A DNA stretch of 40,574 bases from Marinobacterium sp. (GTDB taxonomy: Bacteria > Pseudomonadota > Gammaproteobacteria > Pseudomonadales > Balneatricaceae). Shown one piece after another: positions 7,320 to 16,127 of the stretch. Numbering within the stretch: position 1 is the first letter of the stretch; each line of letters opens with the position of its first letter. Location: contig JAOXSF010000060.1 in the NCBI GenBank assembly GCA_025800125.1, positions 1 through 40,574 of the forward strand, given 5' to 3'. The translations under genes were made by a program, and so were the position numbers. Under the pieces are notes generated by a model that did not search any database, was not told the origin of the DNA, and worked only from the letters and a program-made list of their open reading frames with translations.

Positions 7320-9593
7320 TTATACAACCGGGCTGTCCGGTCGGGATAATGACCCCAGACCCCACTCATTGAGCGAGCTGTGCAGCAACTGCTGTATACG
7401 ATCAGCATCATCCATGCCACGGATTTGCCGGTGCAGCTGACGAGCCTGCTGCAGCGTTACCTTACGAATCGCAGACTTGATGCGTGGCAGATTGGTCGCG
7501 TTCATGGACAGCACATCATACCCCATCGCCATCAATAACAACGCCCCAGCCGGGTCAGCGGCCACCTCACCACAGATAGAAACGGTCACATTCTCTTTAT
7601 GTGCTTCACGGGCAATATGTTCCAGAGCGCGTAAAACCGAAGGATGGTAGGCGGCATACAGGCCCGCTACACGCGGGTTATTACGATCCACCGCCAGCAG
7701 GTACTGGGTCAGGTCATTAGAACCAACCGAAATAAAATCAACCCTGCGGGCAAAACGGCGCACCTGATACACTGCAGCAGGCACTTCAATCATCACACCT
7801 ACTGGCGGCCGTTGCAGTTCAAGCCCCTCTTCCTGCAACTCAGCAACAGCCTGATCGATCATTTTAAGCGCGCCTTCCACCTCATGCACACTGGTGACCA
7901 TCGGTAACATGATACGCAGATTGTTCAGCCCCTCCATCGCCCGCAGCATCGCCCGCACCTGCACCAGGAAAATTTCTGGATGGTCCAGAGTTACCCGGAT
8001 GCCACGCCAGCCAAGGAACGGATTTTCTTCTTCAATCGGAAAGTAGGGCAGCGCCTTATCGCCGCCAATATCCAGCGTGCGCATGGTCACAGGGCGCGGA
8101 TGAAACGCCGATAACTGACGCCGGTAAGTCTCGGTCTGTTCCTGCTCGCTGGGGAAGAAGTCACGGATCATGAAGGGGATTTCAGTACGGTACAGGCCAA
8201 TCCCTTCTGCACCGCGCTCAAGTGAACGCACCACATCAGCCACCAGCCCGGTATTCACCCATAGCGGCATCTGGTAACCATCCAGCGTCCTGGCGGGCAA
8301 ATCCTTCAGTGTTGCCAGCTCAGCAGCAACCAACTCTTCGCCACGCAGAATTTCGCGGTAAGCTTCACTGAGATCATCCGATGGATTGATAAACAACCGG
8401 CCACCGTAGCCATCCAGAATCAACTCACGGCCATCCAGCCGGGTATAAGGCAGATCAACCACCCCCATCACGGTCGGTATACCCATTGAACGGGCCAGTA
8501 TAGCCGCATGAGAATTACCGGAACCATGTACAGATACCAGCCCGACCAGCCTGTCAGTGGGAACCTCCCCCAACATCGCAGGCGACAGTTCTTCCGCAAT
8601 CAGAATGGTATTGTCATGAAATTGCAGCTCAACCGGGCTGGCTTGCTGCAGATACGCCAAAATACGCCGTCCCAGGTCTCGTATATCGCTGGCGCGCTCA
8701 CGCAGATACGGGTCTTCCATGGCAGAGAACATGCGGACATGCTCCTGGATAACATCCCGTAGCGCACCTTGAGCCCAGCTGCCCTGGCGGATACGGCTTT
8801 CGATTTCACCGGCCAGTGCATTGTCATCCAGCATACGCAAATAAACATCAAACAGCGCCTGTTCTTCACTGCGCAGATGCCGGGACAGGCTGCGACCTAC
8901 AACCTTTATGTCGTGCCGAACCGATGCCAGCGCTTGGGAAAAATGCGCCAGCTCGGCCTCAATATCCCGCGCGACTTTATCTGGCACAGCACGCAGATCG
9001 GCAGGCGGTGCAATAACAACAGCCCGGCCAATCGCCACTCCCTGCGCAGCAGACACACCCGCAAACAGACGATCCTGATCTTTACGGCTGTTCTGTGCAC
9101 TACGTATTACCGCACCGGTTGCTTCAGCATGAGCAATTACCCCCGCCAGTTGCGCCGACAACGTTACCAAAAAAGCCTCTTCACCGGCATCAAAACGGCG
9201 CTTATCCTGTTGCTGCACCACCAGCACTCCCAGCACAGCACGCTGATGGATTACAGGCACCCCGAGAAAGGCATGAAATTTCTCTTCGCCGGTGTTTTCA
9301 AGCAAGCGATAAGCAGGATGAACGGTGGCATCTTCAAGGTTAATCGGCTCAGCACGCTCAGCAACCAACCCGACGATACCTTTACCTGGCGGCAATTTGA
9401 CCCGCCCAATCGCTTCAGGGTTGAGCCCTTGCGTCGCCATCAGACAGAAATGCTGTTCTTCGTCCAGCAGATAGACAGAACAGACCTGAGTACGCATGGC
9501 GCGCTGCACCCGTTGTACAATCAACTCCAGTACCGCTGTCAGATCAGCAGCAGCATTGACTTCCTGAACAATCTTGCGCAACAGATCCAGCAT
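7320..9593 (-). CDS. ptsP: PEP-protein phosphotransferase PtsP (enzyme I-Ntr)
   Basis: Cytoplasmic first component of the nitrogen-related PTS: autophosphorylates from PEP and passes phosphate to NPr (PtsO). It is 757 residues long. An N-terminal GAF domain (about 15-155) senses nitrogen status in E. coli, where it binds glutamine. The phospho-histidine domain has H362 in GSGNSHAAILARS. The C-terminal PEP-binding barrel has GWRGIR, the SVGSNDLTQY motif and the active-site Cys at about 674 in SICGE. Its start MLDLLRKIVQEVN matches the family. rppH is about 120 nt upstream on the same strand, the conserved rppH-ptsP pair. Confidence 0.97.
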   Translation of the reverse strand: MLDLLRKIVQEVNAAADLTAVLELIVQRVQRAMRTQVCSVYLLDEEQHFCLMATQGLNPEAIGRVKLPPGKGIVGLVAERAEPINLEDATVHPAYRLLENTGEEKFHAFLGVPVIHQRAVLGVLVVQQQDKRRFDAGEEAFLVTLSAQLAGVIAHAEATGAVIRSAQNSRKDQDRLFAGVSAAQGVAIGRAVVIAPPADLRAVPDKVARDIEAELAHFSQALASVRHDIKVVGRSLSRHLRSEEQALFDVYLRMLDDNALAGEIESRIRQGSWAQGALRDVIQEHVRMFSAMEDPYLRERASDIRDLGRRILAYLQQASPVELQFHDNTILIAEELSPAMLGEVPTDRLVGLVSVHGSGNSHAAILARSMGIPTVMGVVDLPYTRLDGRELILDGYGGRLFINPSDDLSEAYREILRGEELVAAELATLKDLPARTLDGYQMPLWVNTGLVADVVRSLERGAEGIGLYRTEIPFMIRDFFPSEQEQTETYRRQLSAFHPRPVTMRTLDIGGDKALPYFPIEEENPFLGWRGIRVTLDHPEIFLVQVRAMLRAMEGLNNLRIMLPMVTSVHEVEGALKMIDQAVAELQEEGLELQRPPVGVMIEVPAAVYQVRRFARRVDFISVGSNDLTQYLLAVDRNNPRVAGLYAAYHPSVLRALEHIAREAHKENVTVSICGEVAADPAGALLLMAMGYDVLSMNATNLPRIKSAIRKVTLQQARQLHRQIRGMDDADRIQQLLHSSLNEWGLGSLSRPDSPVV

Positions 9594-9713
9594 AACCAGG
9601 TCTCTATCGGTAAACTCTCTCCAGCTCCTGACAGGCAGTGGCCCAGCAGCCAGCCCCTGACAGGGCCCCTGAATTTATATAACACACAGTACTGCACCAG
9701 GCGTCAGCAGAAA

Positions 9714-10217
9714 TTACGGCCCTGTTCGCTGACTTTGTGCAATCAGCGCCGCCAGTTTAGGTGACAGCTCGCGCATCGCCTTGCGGTACACTTCACGCTT
9801 GAATGACACTACCTGCCCCAGAGGGTACCAGTAGCTGACCCAGCGCCAGTCATCAAACTCAGGAGATGGCGTATGGTTAATCGACACCGCACAGTCATCA
9901 CTGAGCATGCGCAACAGAAACCACTTCTGTTTCTGACCCACACACAGCGGCAAAGAGTTACGTCGAATCATCCGCTTGGGCAAACGATAACGCAGCCAGC
10001 CACGGGTCACCGCAATAACTTCGACATCTTCCGGTGACAAACCGACCTCCTCCTTCAATTCCCGGAACATCGCCTCCTGCGGGGTTTCATCATCATTAAT
10101 GCCCCCCTGCGGAAACTGCCAGGCCTCCTGGCCAAGCCGACGGGCCCACAACACCTGACCCAGCGAGTTCGCCAGAATAATCCCGACATTCGGTCGGAAC
10201 CCATCTGAATCAATCAC
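9714..10217 (-). CDS. rppH: RNA pyrophosphohydrolase
   Basis: Nudix hydrolase that removes pyrophosphate from mRNA 5' ends and so triggers RNase E-dependent decay. A GTG at 10217 is chosen as start: AGGAAG lies 7 nt upstream, and the product then begins [18 protein letters not shown], the family N-terminus. The frame is open for 44 further codons upstream, but that part is hydrophobic and unlike the family. The Nudix box runs about 38-60 ([20 protein letters not shown], with E56/E57 as metal ligands). The length of 167 residues is normal for RppH. Confidence 0.95.
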   Translation of the reverse strand: MIDSDGFRPNVGIILANSLGQVLWARRLGQEAWQFPQGGINDDETPQEAMFRELKEEVGLSPEDVEVIAVTRGWLRYRLPKRMIRRNSLPLCVGQKQKWFLLRMLSDDCAVSINHTPSPEFDDWRWVSYWYPLGQVVSFKREVYRKAMRELSPKLAALIAQSQRTGP

Positions 10218-10427
10218 AATATTCTTCCTGTACGCTTTTCGAGTATTGTTCCACACTTCTTCAATGTACAGCAAACAGGCTGAAAAGAGCTGAAAAACAA
10301 ACAGATACCACGACACCGGCCAAAGGTTTGCCAGTACTCGCCGGATCATCGCCCACGCTAAAAATTGCTCCTGCCGAAATCTGCCTCTATGCTGACTCCC
10401 TTTCGTATAATCTGCCGGAGTACCCTT

Positions 10428-11084
10428 GTGGCCCTTGCAATCTTTGATCTGGATAACACCCTGCTTGGTGGCGATAGCGACCTGAGCTGGGGCGAATTTC
10501 TATGCCAGCACAACTACGTTGACGCCAGCGAATATGACCGCCTGAATCAGCTGTTCTATCAGCAATATGAAGCAGGCACCATGAACATCAGCGACTTCCT
10601 GCGCTTTGCGCTAACACCACTGGCCGCTAACGACATGGAAACACTGGCCCACTGGCATAATCAGTTCATGCAGGAGCGTATTGAACCGATCATGCTACCT
10701 GGCGCTGCCACACTGCTGGAAAAACACCGCCAGGCCGGTGATTTTCTGCTCATCATCACCGCAACTAACCGCTTTGTTACCCAGCCTATCGCTGACAGGC
10801 TGGGGGTTGATGCGATGCTGGCCACAGAACCGGAAATGAAAGATGGTCGTTACACGGGTGAAGTAGCGGGTATACCCTGCTACCAGGCCGGTAAAGTTAC
10901 CCGCCTGCATGCCTGGCTGACAGAAAACCCTCAGCACTCACTGGAAGGCGCTTTTTTCTACAGCGACAGTCATAACGACCTGCCCTTACTGGAACTGGTC
11001 GCACACCCCCATGCCGTCCACCCCGATCCCAAACTGCAAGCTCACGCTGAACAGCACGGCTGGCCAGTGCTGGATCTGCGTTAA
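10428..11084 (+). CDS. HAD-superfamily phosphatase, subfamily IB (SerB-like)
   Basis: A 218-residue HAD hydrolase with motif [14 protein letters not shown] (nucleophile D7, acid/base D9), motif II ITATN, and motif [15 protein letters not shown]. The helical cap between motifs I and II resembles HAD-IB phosphatases such as phosphoserine and histidinol-phosphate phosphatases; the substrate cannot be read from sequence. Start: GTG at 10428, with GGAG 7 nt upstream and the motif I Asp at the usual distance. It is divergent from rppH, the same neighbourhood as in Pseudomonas. Confidence 0.9.
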   Translation: MALAIFDLDNTLLGGDSDLSWGEFLCQHNYVDASEYDRLNQLFYQQYEAGTMNISDFLRFALTPLAANDMETLAHWHNQFMQERIEPIMLPGAATLLEKHRQAGDFLLIITATNRFVTQPIADRLGVDAMLATEPEMKDGRYTGEVAGIPCYQAGKVTRLHAWLTENPQHSLEGAFFYSDSHNDLPLLELVAHPHAVHPDPKLQAHAEQHGWPVLDLR

Positions 11085-11121
11085 CCCTGCACTCTACTCA
11101 GCCAGCCCCTCTACCACCACC

Positions 11122-11152
11122 CAGGCCATATGCACAAACTGCACATGGCCTG
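11122..11152. repeat. Hairpin-forming inverted repeat after the HAD gene
   Basis: CAGGCCAT (11122-11129) pairs with ATGGCCTG (11145-11152), and an inner TGCA/TGCA extends the stem across one mismatch. No T-run follows on either side, so it is not a clear intrinsic terminator. It could protect the mRNA 3' end. Confidence 0.45.
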
Positions 11153-11274
11153 ACCGCACCTTCGTACAACCCGTCACACACTGCCATTTACTGATCCTGT
11201 ACCAGGCGTAACAACTCACAGACGCATAGAATTCCGGACGGTTCATCAAGAATAAAAGAAAAGGATATATCACC

Positions 11275-12405
11275 ATGGAACGAGGCTTTCTGCTCGGGCT
11301 GCTACTCAGCTGCCTGCAATTGACACCATCTGTCCACGCTGCCAATTGCAGCCAGTTACCTCCGGATACACTGAAAGTGGGTCTGACACCATCGCCACCC
11401 TTTGTTATCCATGATACCAATGAAGGCTGGCAGGGATTATCGGTCGAGTTGTGGCAAACACTGGCGTCGCAGCTTTCTCTGACCTGGCAGTTCTGCGACA
11501 TGGCAAACCCGCACCACAGCCACCCAGAGAACAACACTCAGCACTGGACCGTTGCAGGTGGCCTGAAGGCGGTACAGAACGACGAGCTGGATCTGCTGCT
11601 GGGCGCGCTGACCATAACCTCTGAACGCGAAAAACTGGGGGACTTCAGCCTACCGTTTTTCCACACCGGCCTATCTATCGCCACCCGCCCGGACAGGCAT
11701 CTCTGGGATGAACTATGGGAATGGGCATCCAAACCCTCATCCATCGCTTTTGTGCTGTTTCTGATCGCAATTGCACCGCTACTGGCGATGTTGATTCGAT
11801 ATCTGGAACGGGATCAGGATCAGGAATTGCTGGACGGCCCGAAAGGCCACAGTTTTGCCAACACCGTGCTCTGGGTTACTCTGCTATGCACAGGCCGCGC
11901 CGGTGCTTTTGATATGAAAAGTTTTACCGCACGGGTACTGGCAACTTTACTCAGTTTTGCCGGCATCACCGTACTGGCCAGCCTGGTTGCGGTGGCAACT
12001 TCAAGCACAGTGATGTCCAGCATGGACAAGCAGATCACCAGCCTGTCTGCACTGAGCAACCACCGAGTCGCGGTAATGGAAGGCACCAGCGTCCAGCAGT
12101 TTCTGAAAGAGCATGGCATCCGGGCTACCACAGTGCCCAGCGTTGATGCGGGGCTGAAGGCATTGATGGATAACAAGGTTGATGCCGTAGTGCATGACCG
12201 CCCGGTACTGCAGTACAACATCCATATGCTACCAGCCGATCAGCGCCCCATGTTGCACAATGCGCTACTGAACGAAGAGTTCTACAGCTTCTATTTGCAA
12301 CAGAACAGCACTCTGCTGGAGCAGATAAACCAGGCACTGCCCGAAACCATTGCTGACAGCCAGTGGCAAACGGCCATGAACCGCTATCTGGGTGCCAAAC
12401 ACTGA
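11275..12405 (+). CDS. Ionotropic glutamate receptor-like channel with periplasmic ligand-binding domain
   Basis: A 376-residue protein with a signal peptide (about 1-22, ending VHA). The first half of an amino-acid-binding periplasmic fold (S1, about 31-140) includes ALTITSEREKLGDFSLPFF (111-129), where T115/R118 match the ligand-carboxylate site of glutamine-binding proteins. Then come a membrane helix M1 (about 156-174), a re-entrant pore-like segment (about 193-214), a second helix M2 (about 217-243), and S2 (about 262-372) with a conserved HDRP (D308). The S1-M1-P-M2-S2 order is that of bacterial GluR0. The pore lacks the TVGYG potassium filter; LLCTGRAG occupies the position. A good SD (AAGGA) precedes the ATG. 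The ligand and ion are unknown. Confidence 0.82.
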   Translation: MERGFLLGLLLSCLQLTPSVHAANCSQLPPDTLKVGLTPSPPFVIHDTNEGWQGLSVELWQTLASQLSLTWQFCDMANPHHSHPENNTQHWTVAGGLKAVQNDELDLLLGALTITSEREKLGDFSLPFFHTGLSIATRPDRHLWDELWEWASKPSSIAFVLFLIAIAPLLAMLIRYLERDQDQELLDGPKGHSFANTVLWVTLLCTGRAGAFDMKSFTARVLATLLSFAGITVLASLVAVATSSTVMSSMDKQITSLSALSNHRVAVMEGTSVQQFLKEHGIRATTVPSVDAGLKALMDNKVDAVVHDRPVLQYNIHMLPADQRPMLHNALLNEEFYSFYLQQNSTLLEQINQALPETIADSQWQTAMNRYLGAKH

Positions 12406-12425
12406 TCCTGGCATTTCAGAAACAC

Positions 12426-12452
12426 CGTCGGGGGAAACAGACTCCCCCGACG
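12426..12452. terminator. Strong GC hairpin after the receptor-like gene
   Basis: A 9-bp stem CGTCGGGGG/CCCCCGACG (12426-12434 with 12444-12452, 9-nt loop) begins 21 nt after the stop codon. The following plus-strand bases are only mildly T-rich (GCTTTCATT), so it is a poor textbook terminator but a plausible transcript 3' end. Confidence 0.45.
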
Positions 12453-12486
12453 TACCGCTTTCATTGCATTCCACAAGCAACGACAA

Positions 12487-12591
12487 CTCGGGCAACAGCG
12501 GCTCAGGTAGCTACAACTCAGGTAGCTACAACTCAGGCAACTACAACTCAGGCAATTCAAACTCAGTCAGTAACGGCTCAGGCAACGACCC
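12487..12591. repeat. 15-nt tandem repeat array at the 3' end of the CBS gene
   Basis: Seven contiguous 15-nt units: 12487, 12502, 12517, 12532, 12547, 12562 and 12577. Units at 12502 and 12517 are identical (CTCAGGTAGCTACAA), the unit at 12532 differs by two bases, and outer units are more degenerate, as expected for an array that grew from the middle. The final unit contains the stop codon and the last codons (RVVA) of the CBS gene on the minus strand. The plus strand reads as SGSYN/SGNYN, but I do not consider it a gene. Confidence 0.9.
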
Positions 12592-12985
12592 GTGTGCTAC
12601 GCAGCATACTGTTCAGCTCACGCATAATATGGTTACGGGACACAATCCCCACCAGACGCCCTTCATCTACCACCGGGTACACCTTGGGTTTACTGGTACT
12701 CATGGTCTGGGCAAGATCAATCACAGTGCCATGGCTACTGATACACAACGGGGTTGAATACATAATATCGCGCACCAGAGTCCTGTTATCCGTGTAGTAA
12801 CTGCTGTTAAGCAGGAACGGGATGCAGTCGTGCTCTGACAGGAAACCGATCACTCTGTCCTCATCGTTCACCACCGGCAGGCCGGTAAAACCGGAATCCA
12901 GAATCAGCTGTACCGCATCAGGCAACACCATATCTACCCTCAGGGCATGGTTAACCGGGTACATCACTTCATTTATCAGCATCAT
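12578..12985 (-). CDS. Two-CBS-domain protein
   Basis: A 135-residue stand-alone CBS pair (Bateman module). The first CBS is at about 8-60 (VMYPVNHALRVD, GLPVVNDEDRVIGFLSEHD) and the second at about 72-125 (IMYSTPLCISSHGTVIDLA, YPVVDEGRLVGIVSRNHIM). Such modules usually bind adenine nucleotides and regulate a partner, but no partner is fused here. ATG 12985 is chosen because GGGAGG lies 7 nt upstream; the frame is open further upstream but without an SD. The stop codon lies within a 15-nt tandem array, so the extreme C-terminus is repeat-encoded. It converges on the receptor-like channel gene. I infer no functional link. Confidence 0.88.
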   Translation of the reverse strand: MMLINEVMYPVNHALRVDMVLPDAVQLILDSGFTGLPVVNDEDRVIGFLSEHDCIPFLLNSSYYTDNRTLVRDIMYSTPLCISSHGTVIDLAQTMSTSKPKVYPVVDEGRLVGIVSRNHIMRELNSMLRSTRVVA

Positions 12986-13213
12986 GGCTTCACCTCCCAT
13001 CTGAATGGTTTCAGTGTGGCCCACAAATGTCAGAAGCACGAACCCGGACAATTACAGATAAGATTAAATTTGTGTCACGGAAGTAGCGTTACGGGGGTGT
13101 GAGTGGCTATGGCTATTCACTGTCCCGTCCTGAAGCCACTACTACAGAACGGTACCAACCCGGAATCTAATTGGCGCCAACCCCAGAGAGCATTAACACG
13201 TAAATAGCTGAAC

Positions 13214-14251
13214 TCAGGGACAAGGTGCCGGATTCTGCTGATGAATCGCTTCAATCCCCGCCAGCACTTCATCTGATAGTGCCAACTCAACCGACCCCAG
13301 CGCCACGTCCAGCTGTTCAATCGATGTCGCACCAATAATGGTACTGCCAAGGAATTCACGGCTGTTCACAAACGCCAGCGCCATCTGTGCTGGACAGAGG
13401 CCATGTTCACGGGCCAGTGCCACATACTGCGCAGTAGCGTTAATCCCGGCCGGGGTCAGGTAGCGTTGATAGTTCGGGAACAACGCCAGCCGCGAGCCGT
13501 CCGGGCGGGCATCATTCAGGTATTTACCGGTCAATGTGCCAAACGCCAGTGGTGAATACGCTAGCAGTGGCACGTCTTCCCGCATCATCACTTCAGCCAG
13601 TGCAAATTCCGGCAAGCGGTGTAGCAGGCTATACGGGTTCTGCACGGTTACCACACGAGGCAGGCCAAGCTGGTCAGCGTATTTCAGAAAACTCATCAGC
13701 CCCCAGGGGGTCTCATTGGACAAGCCGATGTAACGGATTTTCCCGGCATCAACCAGGTCTTTGAGCACCTGCAGGGTTTCCAGAATCGGGGCGCCATCCT
13801 TCTCTGGCCGGTGCTTATAACTGAGCTGACCAAAGAAGTTGGCGGCACGGTCAGGCCAGTGCAGCTGGTAGAGGTCGATATAGTCACTCTGTAACCGCTG
13901 CAGACTGCCCTCTATAGCCTGCTCCAGGTTACGGCGATCAAAGTGAATATCTGGCCGCAGATAACTGACCATCTCTGCCGGGCCAGCCGCCTTGGTAGCA
14001 ATCACCAGTTGATCACGGTTACCGCGCTGATTTAACCAGCTGCCTATATGCTGCTCACTACGCCCCTGGCTGGCTGCCGATGTTGGCACAGGGTACATCT
14101 CGGCCACATCCAGAAAGTTGATGCCATTGGCCAGTGCATGGTCAAGCTGTGCATGTGCTTCAGCTTCAGTGTTCTGACCACCAAAGGTCATGGTGCCCAG
14201 ACAAAGTTCACTTACGTTCAGATCGCTGCTACCCAGCGTGCGAGTTTTCAT
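13214..14251 (-). CDS. tas: Aldo/keto reductase, Tas type
   Basis: A 345-residue NADP(H)-dependent oxidoreductase with the AKR (beta/alpha)8 signature. Catalytic tetrad candidates are D48, Y53, K87 (ATKAAG) and H131 (LYQLHW). The N-terminus (MKTRTLGSSDLNVSELCLGT) and the insert after Y53 (PVPTSAASQGRSE) match E. coli Tas. A cofactor-phosphate-binding segment near the end reads IIGATSIEQLD. Start ATG 14251 with AAGGAG 7 nt upstream. Its physiological substrate is not known; E. coli Tas was named for a tyrosine-auxotroph suppressor. It lies downstream of rlmI on the same strand, with about 70 nt and a possible stem-loop in between. Confidence 0.9.
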   Translation of the reverse strand: MKTRTLGSSDLNVSELCLGTMTFGGQNTEAEAHAQLDHALANGINFLDVAEMYPVPTSAASQGRSEQHIGSWLNQRGNRDQLVIATKAAGPAEMVSYLRPDIHFDRRNLEQAIEGSLQRLQSDYIDLYQLHWPDRAANFFGQLSYKHRPEKDGAPILETLQVLKDLVDAGKIRYIGLSNETPWGLMSFLKYADQLGLPRVVTVQNPYSLLHRLPEFALAEVMMREDVPLLAYSPLAFGTLTGKYLNDARPDGSRLALFPNYQRYLTPAGINATAQYVALAREHGLCPAQMALAFVNSREFLGSTIIGATSIEQLDVALGSVELALSDEVLAGIEAIHQQNPAPCP

Positions 14252-14322
14252 CAACAGACTCCTTGATTCATCCAGCCGCTGGCAGCGCCTGCCATAGCGG
14301 TTCCAGCGGACAGCATATGGCT

Positions 14323-15519
14323 TTAACCGGCCGCCAGAATACGGGCAAAGTAGGCTTTCAGGTAGTCCGTTTCCGGGATCGCCGGGTGGATCGGGTGATC
14401 AGCCCCCTGATAACCGACATGGAAGATCTGCGCGGTGCGGTCCAGCTCACGGCTATTAGCACGGATCATATCGACCATACTTTCACGCTGATAGTGCATG
14501 GAGCAGGAACCGGACACCAGTACGCCACCTTTATTCAGCAGACGCATCGCCAGATTATTGATGCGGGCGTAGGCCCGCTCACCGTTGCGAACATCTTTTT
14601 TCTTCTGAATAAACGCCGGTGGGTCACAGACCACAATATCAAAGCGCTCACGCTCGGCCACCAGTGCCTTACAGGCTTCAAAACAGTCACCATGCAGGCC
14701 GGTGAAACGGCTTTCACCTTCATTGATACGGGCATTTTCGCGAGCTACGTCCAGTGCATAGTGGGACGCATCAACACAGACCACTTCAGCCGCACCACTG
14801 GCCAGCGCCTGAATACCCCAGCCACCCACGTAGCTGAACAGGTCCAGTACCCGTTTGCCCGGTGCCAGCTCATTCACTTTGGCGCGGCTTTCGCGGTGGT
14901 CGTAAAACCAGCCAGTTTTCTGGCCTTTTTCCAGCGGCGCTAGCAGATTCACACCATTCTCCATCAGCGCGGCCAGTTCAGGAATTTCACCATGCACAAC
15001 CTCGGTGTAGGTTTCCAGTCCTTCCATCTCACGCATTTTGCCGTCATTACGCAGCAAAATAGCTTCCGGCTGGAATACTTTGTGTAGCGCTTCAATAATC
15101 TCACCCTGCACCGCGTCCATACCGGCACTGGATACCTGCACGACAAACGTATCGTAAAAACGGTCGATCACCAGACCTGGTAAACCATCGCTGTCACCAT
15201 AGATCAGGCGGTAGCAGGGCTGATCATAGGCCATTTCTCGCAGTGACAACGCCACTTTCAGACGGTGTACCAGCAGAGAACGGTTCAGCGGTGTTTTCAC
15301 ATCGCGGCTGATCAGACGACCACAGATCAGGTTATTCGGGTTCAGATAAGCGATACCCAGCGCTTTGCCCCGGTCGTTTTCGACCACCACCTGCTGCCCG
15401 ACGCCAAATGCCTTGAGCGGAGAGAGCTTGGTATCAACTTCGTTACTGTAGATCCACAGGTGGCCGCCGCGCAGACGACGGTCTGCACCCGGTTTTAATC
15501 GCAGGGTTTGCATCAGCAT
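14323..15519 (-). CDS. rlmI: 23S rRNA cytosine-5 methyltransferase (RlmI type)
   Basis: A 398-residue protein with an N-terminal PUA-like RNA-binding domain (about 1-75: GHLWIYSNEVD, GIAYLNPNNLICGRLISR), a central domain, and a C-terminal Rossmann methyltransferase with the SAM motif VLDLFSYVGGWG, VCVDASHYAL, and the catalytic-type DPPAF segment, followed by SGSCSMH with the candidate Cys. E. coli RlmI methylates C1962 of 23S rRNA. Length and layout match. Two start codons (15519 and 15513) are equally possible, as neither has a strong SD. gcvH is upstream on the same strand. Confidence 0.88.
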   Translation of the reverse strand: MLMQTLRLKPGADRRLRGGHLWIYSNEVDTKLSPLKAFGVGQQVVVENDRGKALGIAYLNPNNLICGRLISRDVKTPLNRSLLVHRLKVALSLREMAYDQPCYRLIYGDSDGLPGLVIDRFYDTFVVQVSSAGMDAVQGEIIEALHKVFQPEAILLRNDGKMREMEGLETYTEVVHGEIPELAALMENGVNLLAPLEKGQKTGWFYDHRESRAKVNELAPGKRVLDLFSYVGGWGIQALASGAAEVVCVDASHYALDVARENARINEGESRFTGLHGDCFEACKALVAERERFDIVVCDPPAFIQKKKDVRNGERAYARINNLAMRLLNKGGVLVSGSCSMHYQRESMVDMIRANSRELDRTAQIFHVGYQGADHPIHPAIPETDYLKAYFARILAAG

Positions 15520-15632
15520 GATGGTGTTTTACCGTCAGGTTAGTGTATGGGGGAAGATCAGACAGGAACGCCCGGTACTGACCGACCGGGCGTTGCAGGC
15601 GCAGTGTAGCACTGCGCAAGGCAGGCCGGAAA

Positions 15633-16025
15633 TCAGCCTTCAGATTCACACAGCTCGGCGTAGGCAGCTGCATCCAGCAGGCTGTCCAGCTCGGACTCAT
15701 CGCTCAGTTTAATCTTGAAGAACCAGCCGTCGGTGTAGAACTTGGAATTAACCGTTTCCGGCGCTTCTTCCAGCAGACCATTGATTTCAACAATCTCACC
15801 GCTGACAGGTGCGTAGATATCGGACGCCGCCTTTACGGACTCAACAACACCGGCATCATCGCCTGTGGCCAGCTCTGCACCAACTTCCGGCAGCTCAACG
15901 AAAACCACATCACCCAGCAGTTCCTGGGCATGGTCGGTAATACCAACCGTAACGATGCCGTCGCCTTCAACGCGGATCCATTCGTGGCTGGCTACATATT
16001 TCAGATCAGATGGGATATCGCTCAT
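15633..16025 (-). CDS. gcvH: Glycine cleavage system H protein
   Basis: Carries the lipoyl arm that shuttles the methylamine intermediate between the P, T and L proteins of glycine decarboxylase. It is 130 residues, the normal length. The lipoylated Lys is K65 in [14 protein letters not shown], the typical ESVKA context. The N-terminus ([15 protein letters not shown]) is canonical. AGGA lies ahead of the ATG. The gcvT and gcvP partners are not in this window, so the system is split as in Pseudomonas. A hairpin upstream suggests its own promoter. Confidence 0.97.
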   Translation of the reverse strand: MSDIPSDLKYVASHEWIRVEGDGIVTVGITDHAQELLGDVVFVELPEVGAELATGDDAGVVESVKAASDIYAPVSGEIVEINGLLEEAPETVNSKFYTDGWFFKIKLSDESELDSLLDAAAYAELCESEG

Positions 16026-16056
16026 AGTTCAGTCCTGTTATCAGGTTGGCGTTGCG

Positions 16057-16089
16057 AAAACTGGCGGCAGTCTAGCATTTTCTGCCGCC
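16057..16089 (-). terminator. Intrinsic terminator after the ubiI-like gene
   Basis: On the minus strand GGCGGCAG (16089-16082) pairs with CTGCCGCC (16070-16063) across an 11-nt loop, followed by AGTTTTC. It lies 39 nt beyond the ubiI-like stop and ahead of gcvH, so it probably ends the ygfB-pepP-ubiH-ubiI-like unit. Confidence 0.7.
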
Positions 16090-16127
16090 GGTTTCTGCCG
16101 CTGCTTGCGGCTCAGCCCGTGGCGACG

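Noticed and set aside
8769..9764. Plus-strand open frame of about 331 codons
   Set aside because: Antisense to ptsP; explained by codon usage of the real gene.
10218..10349. Hydrophobic N-terminal extension of RppH
   Set aside because: The GTG at 10217 has a well-placed SD and gives the canonical N-terminus; RppH is a soluble protein.
12487..12591. CRISPR array
   Set aside because: Units are contiguous at 15 nt without spacers, and no cas genes are nearby.
12392..12757. Plus-strand frame with SGSYN/SGNYN repeats
   Set aside because: The repeats come from the 15-nt array; the frame overlaps the end of the receptor-like gene and runs antisense through the CBS gene, and has no SD.
16026..16127. 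Glycine riboswitch ahead of gcvH
   Set aside because: The gap is only about 100 nt, is mostly a terminator hairpin, and shows no recognisable aptamer core.
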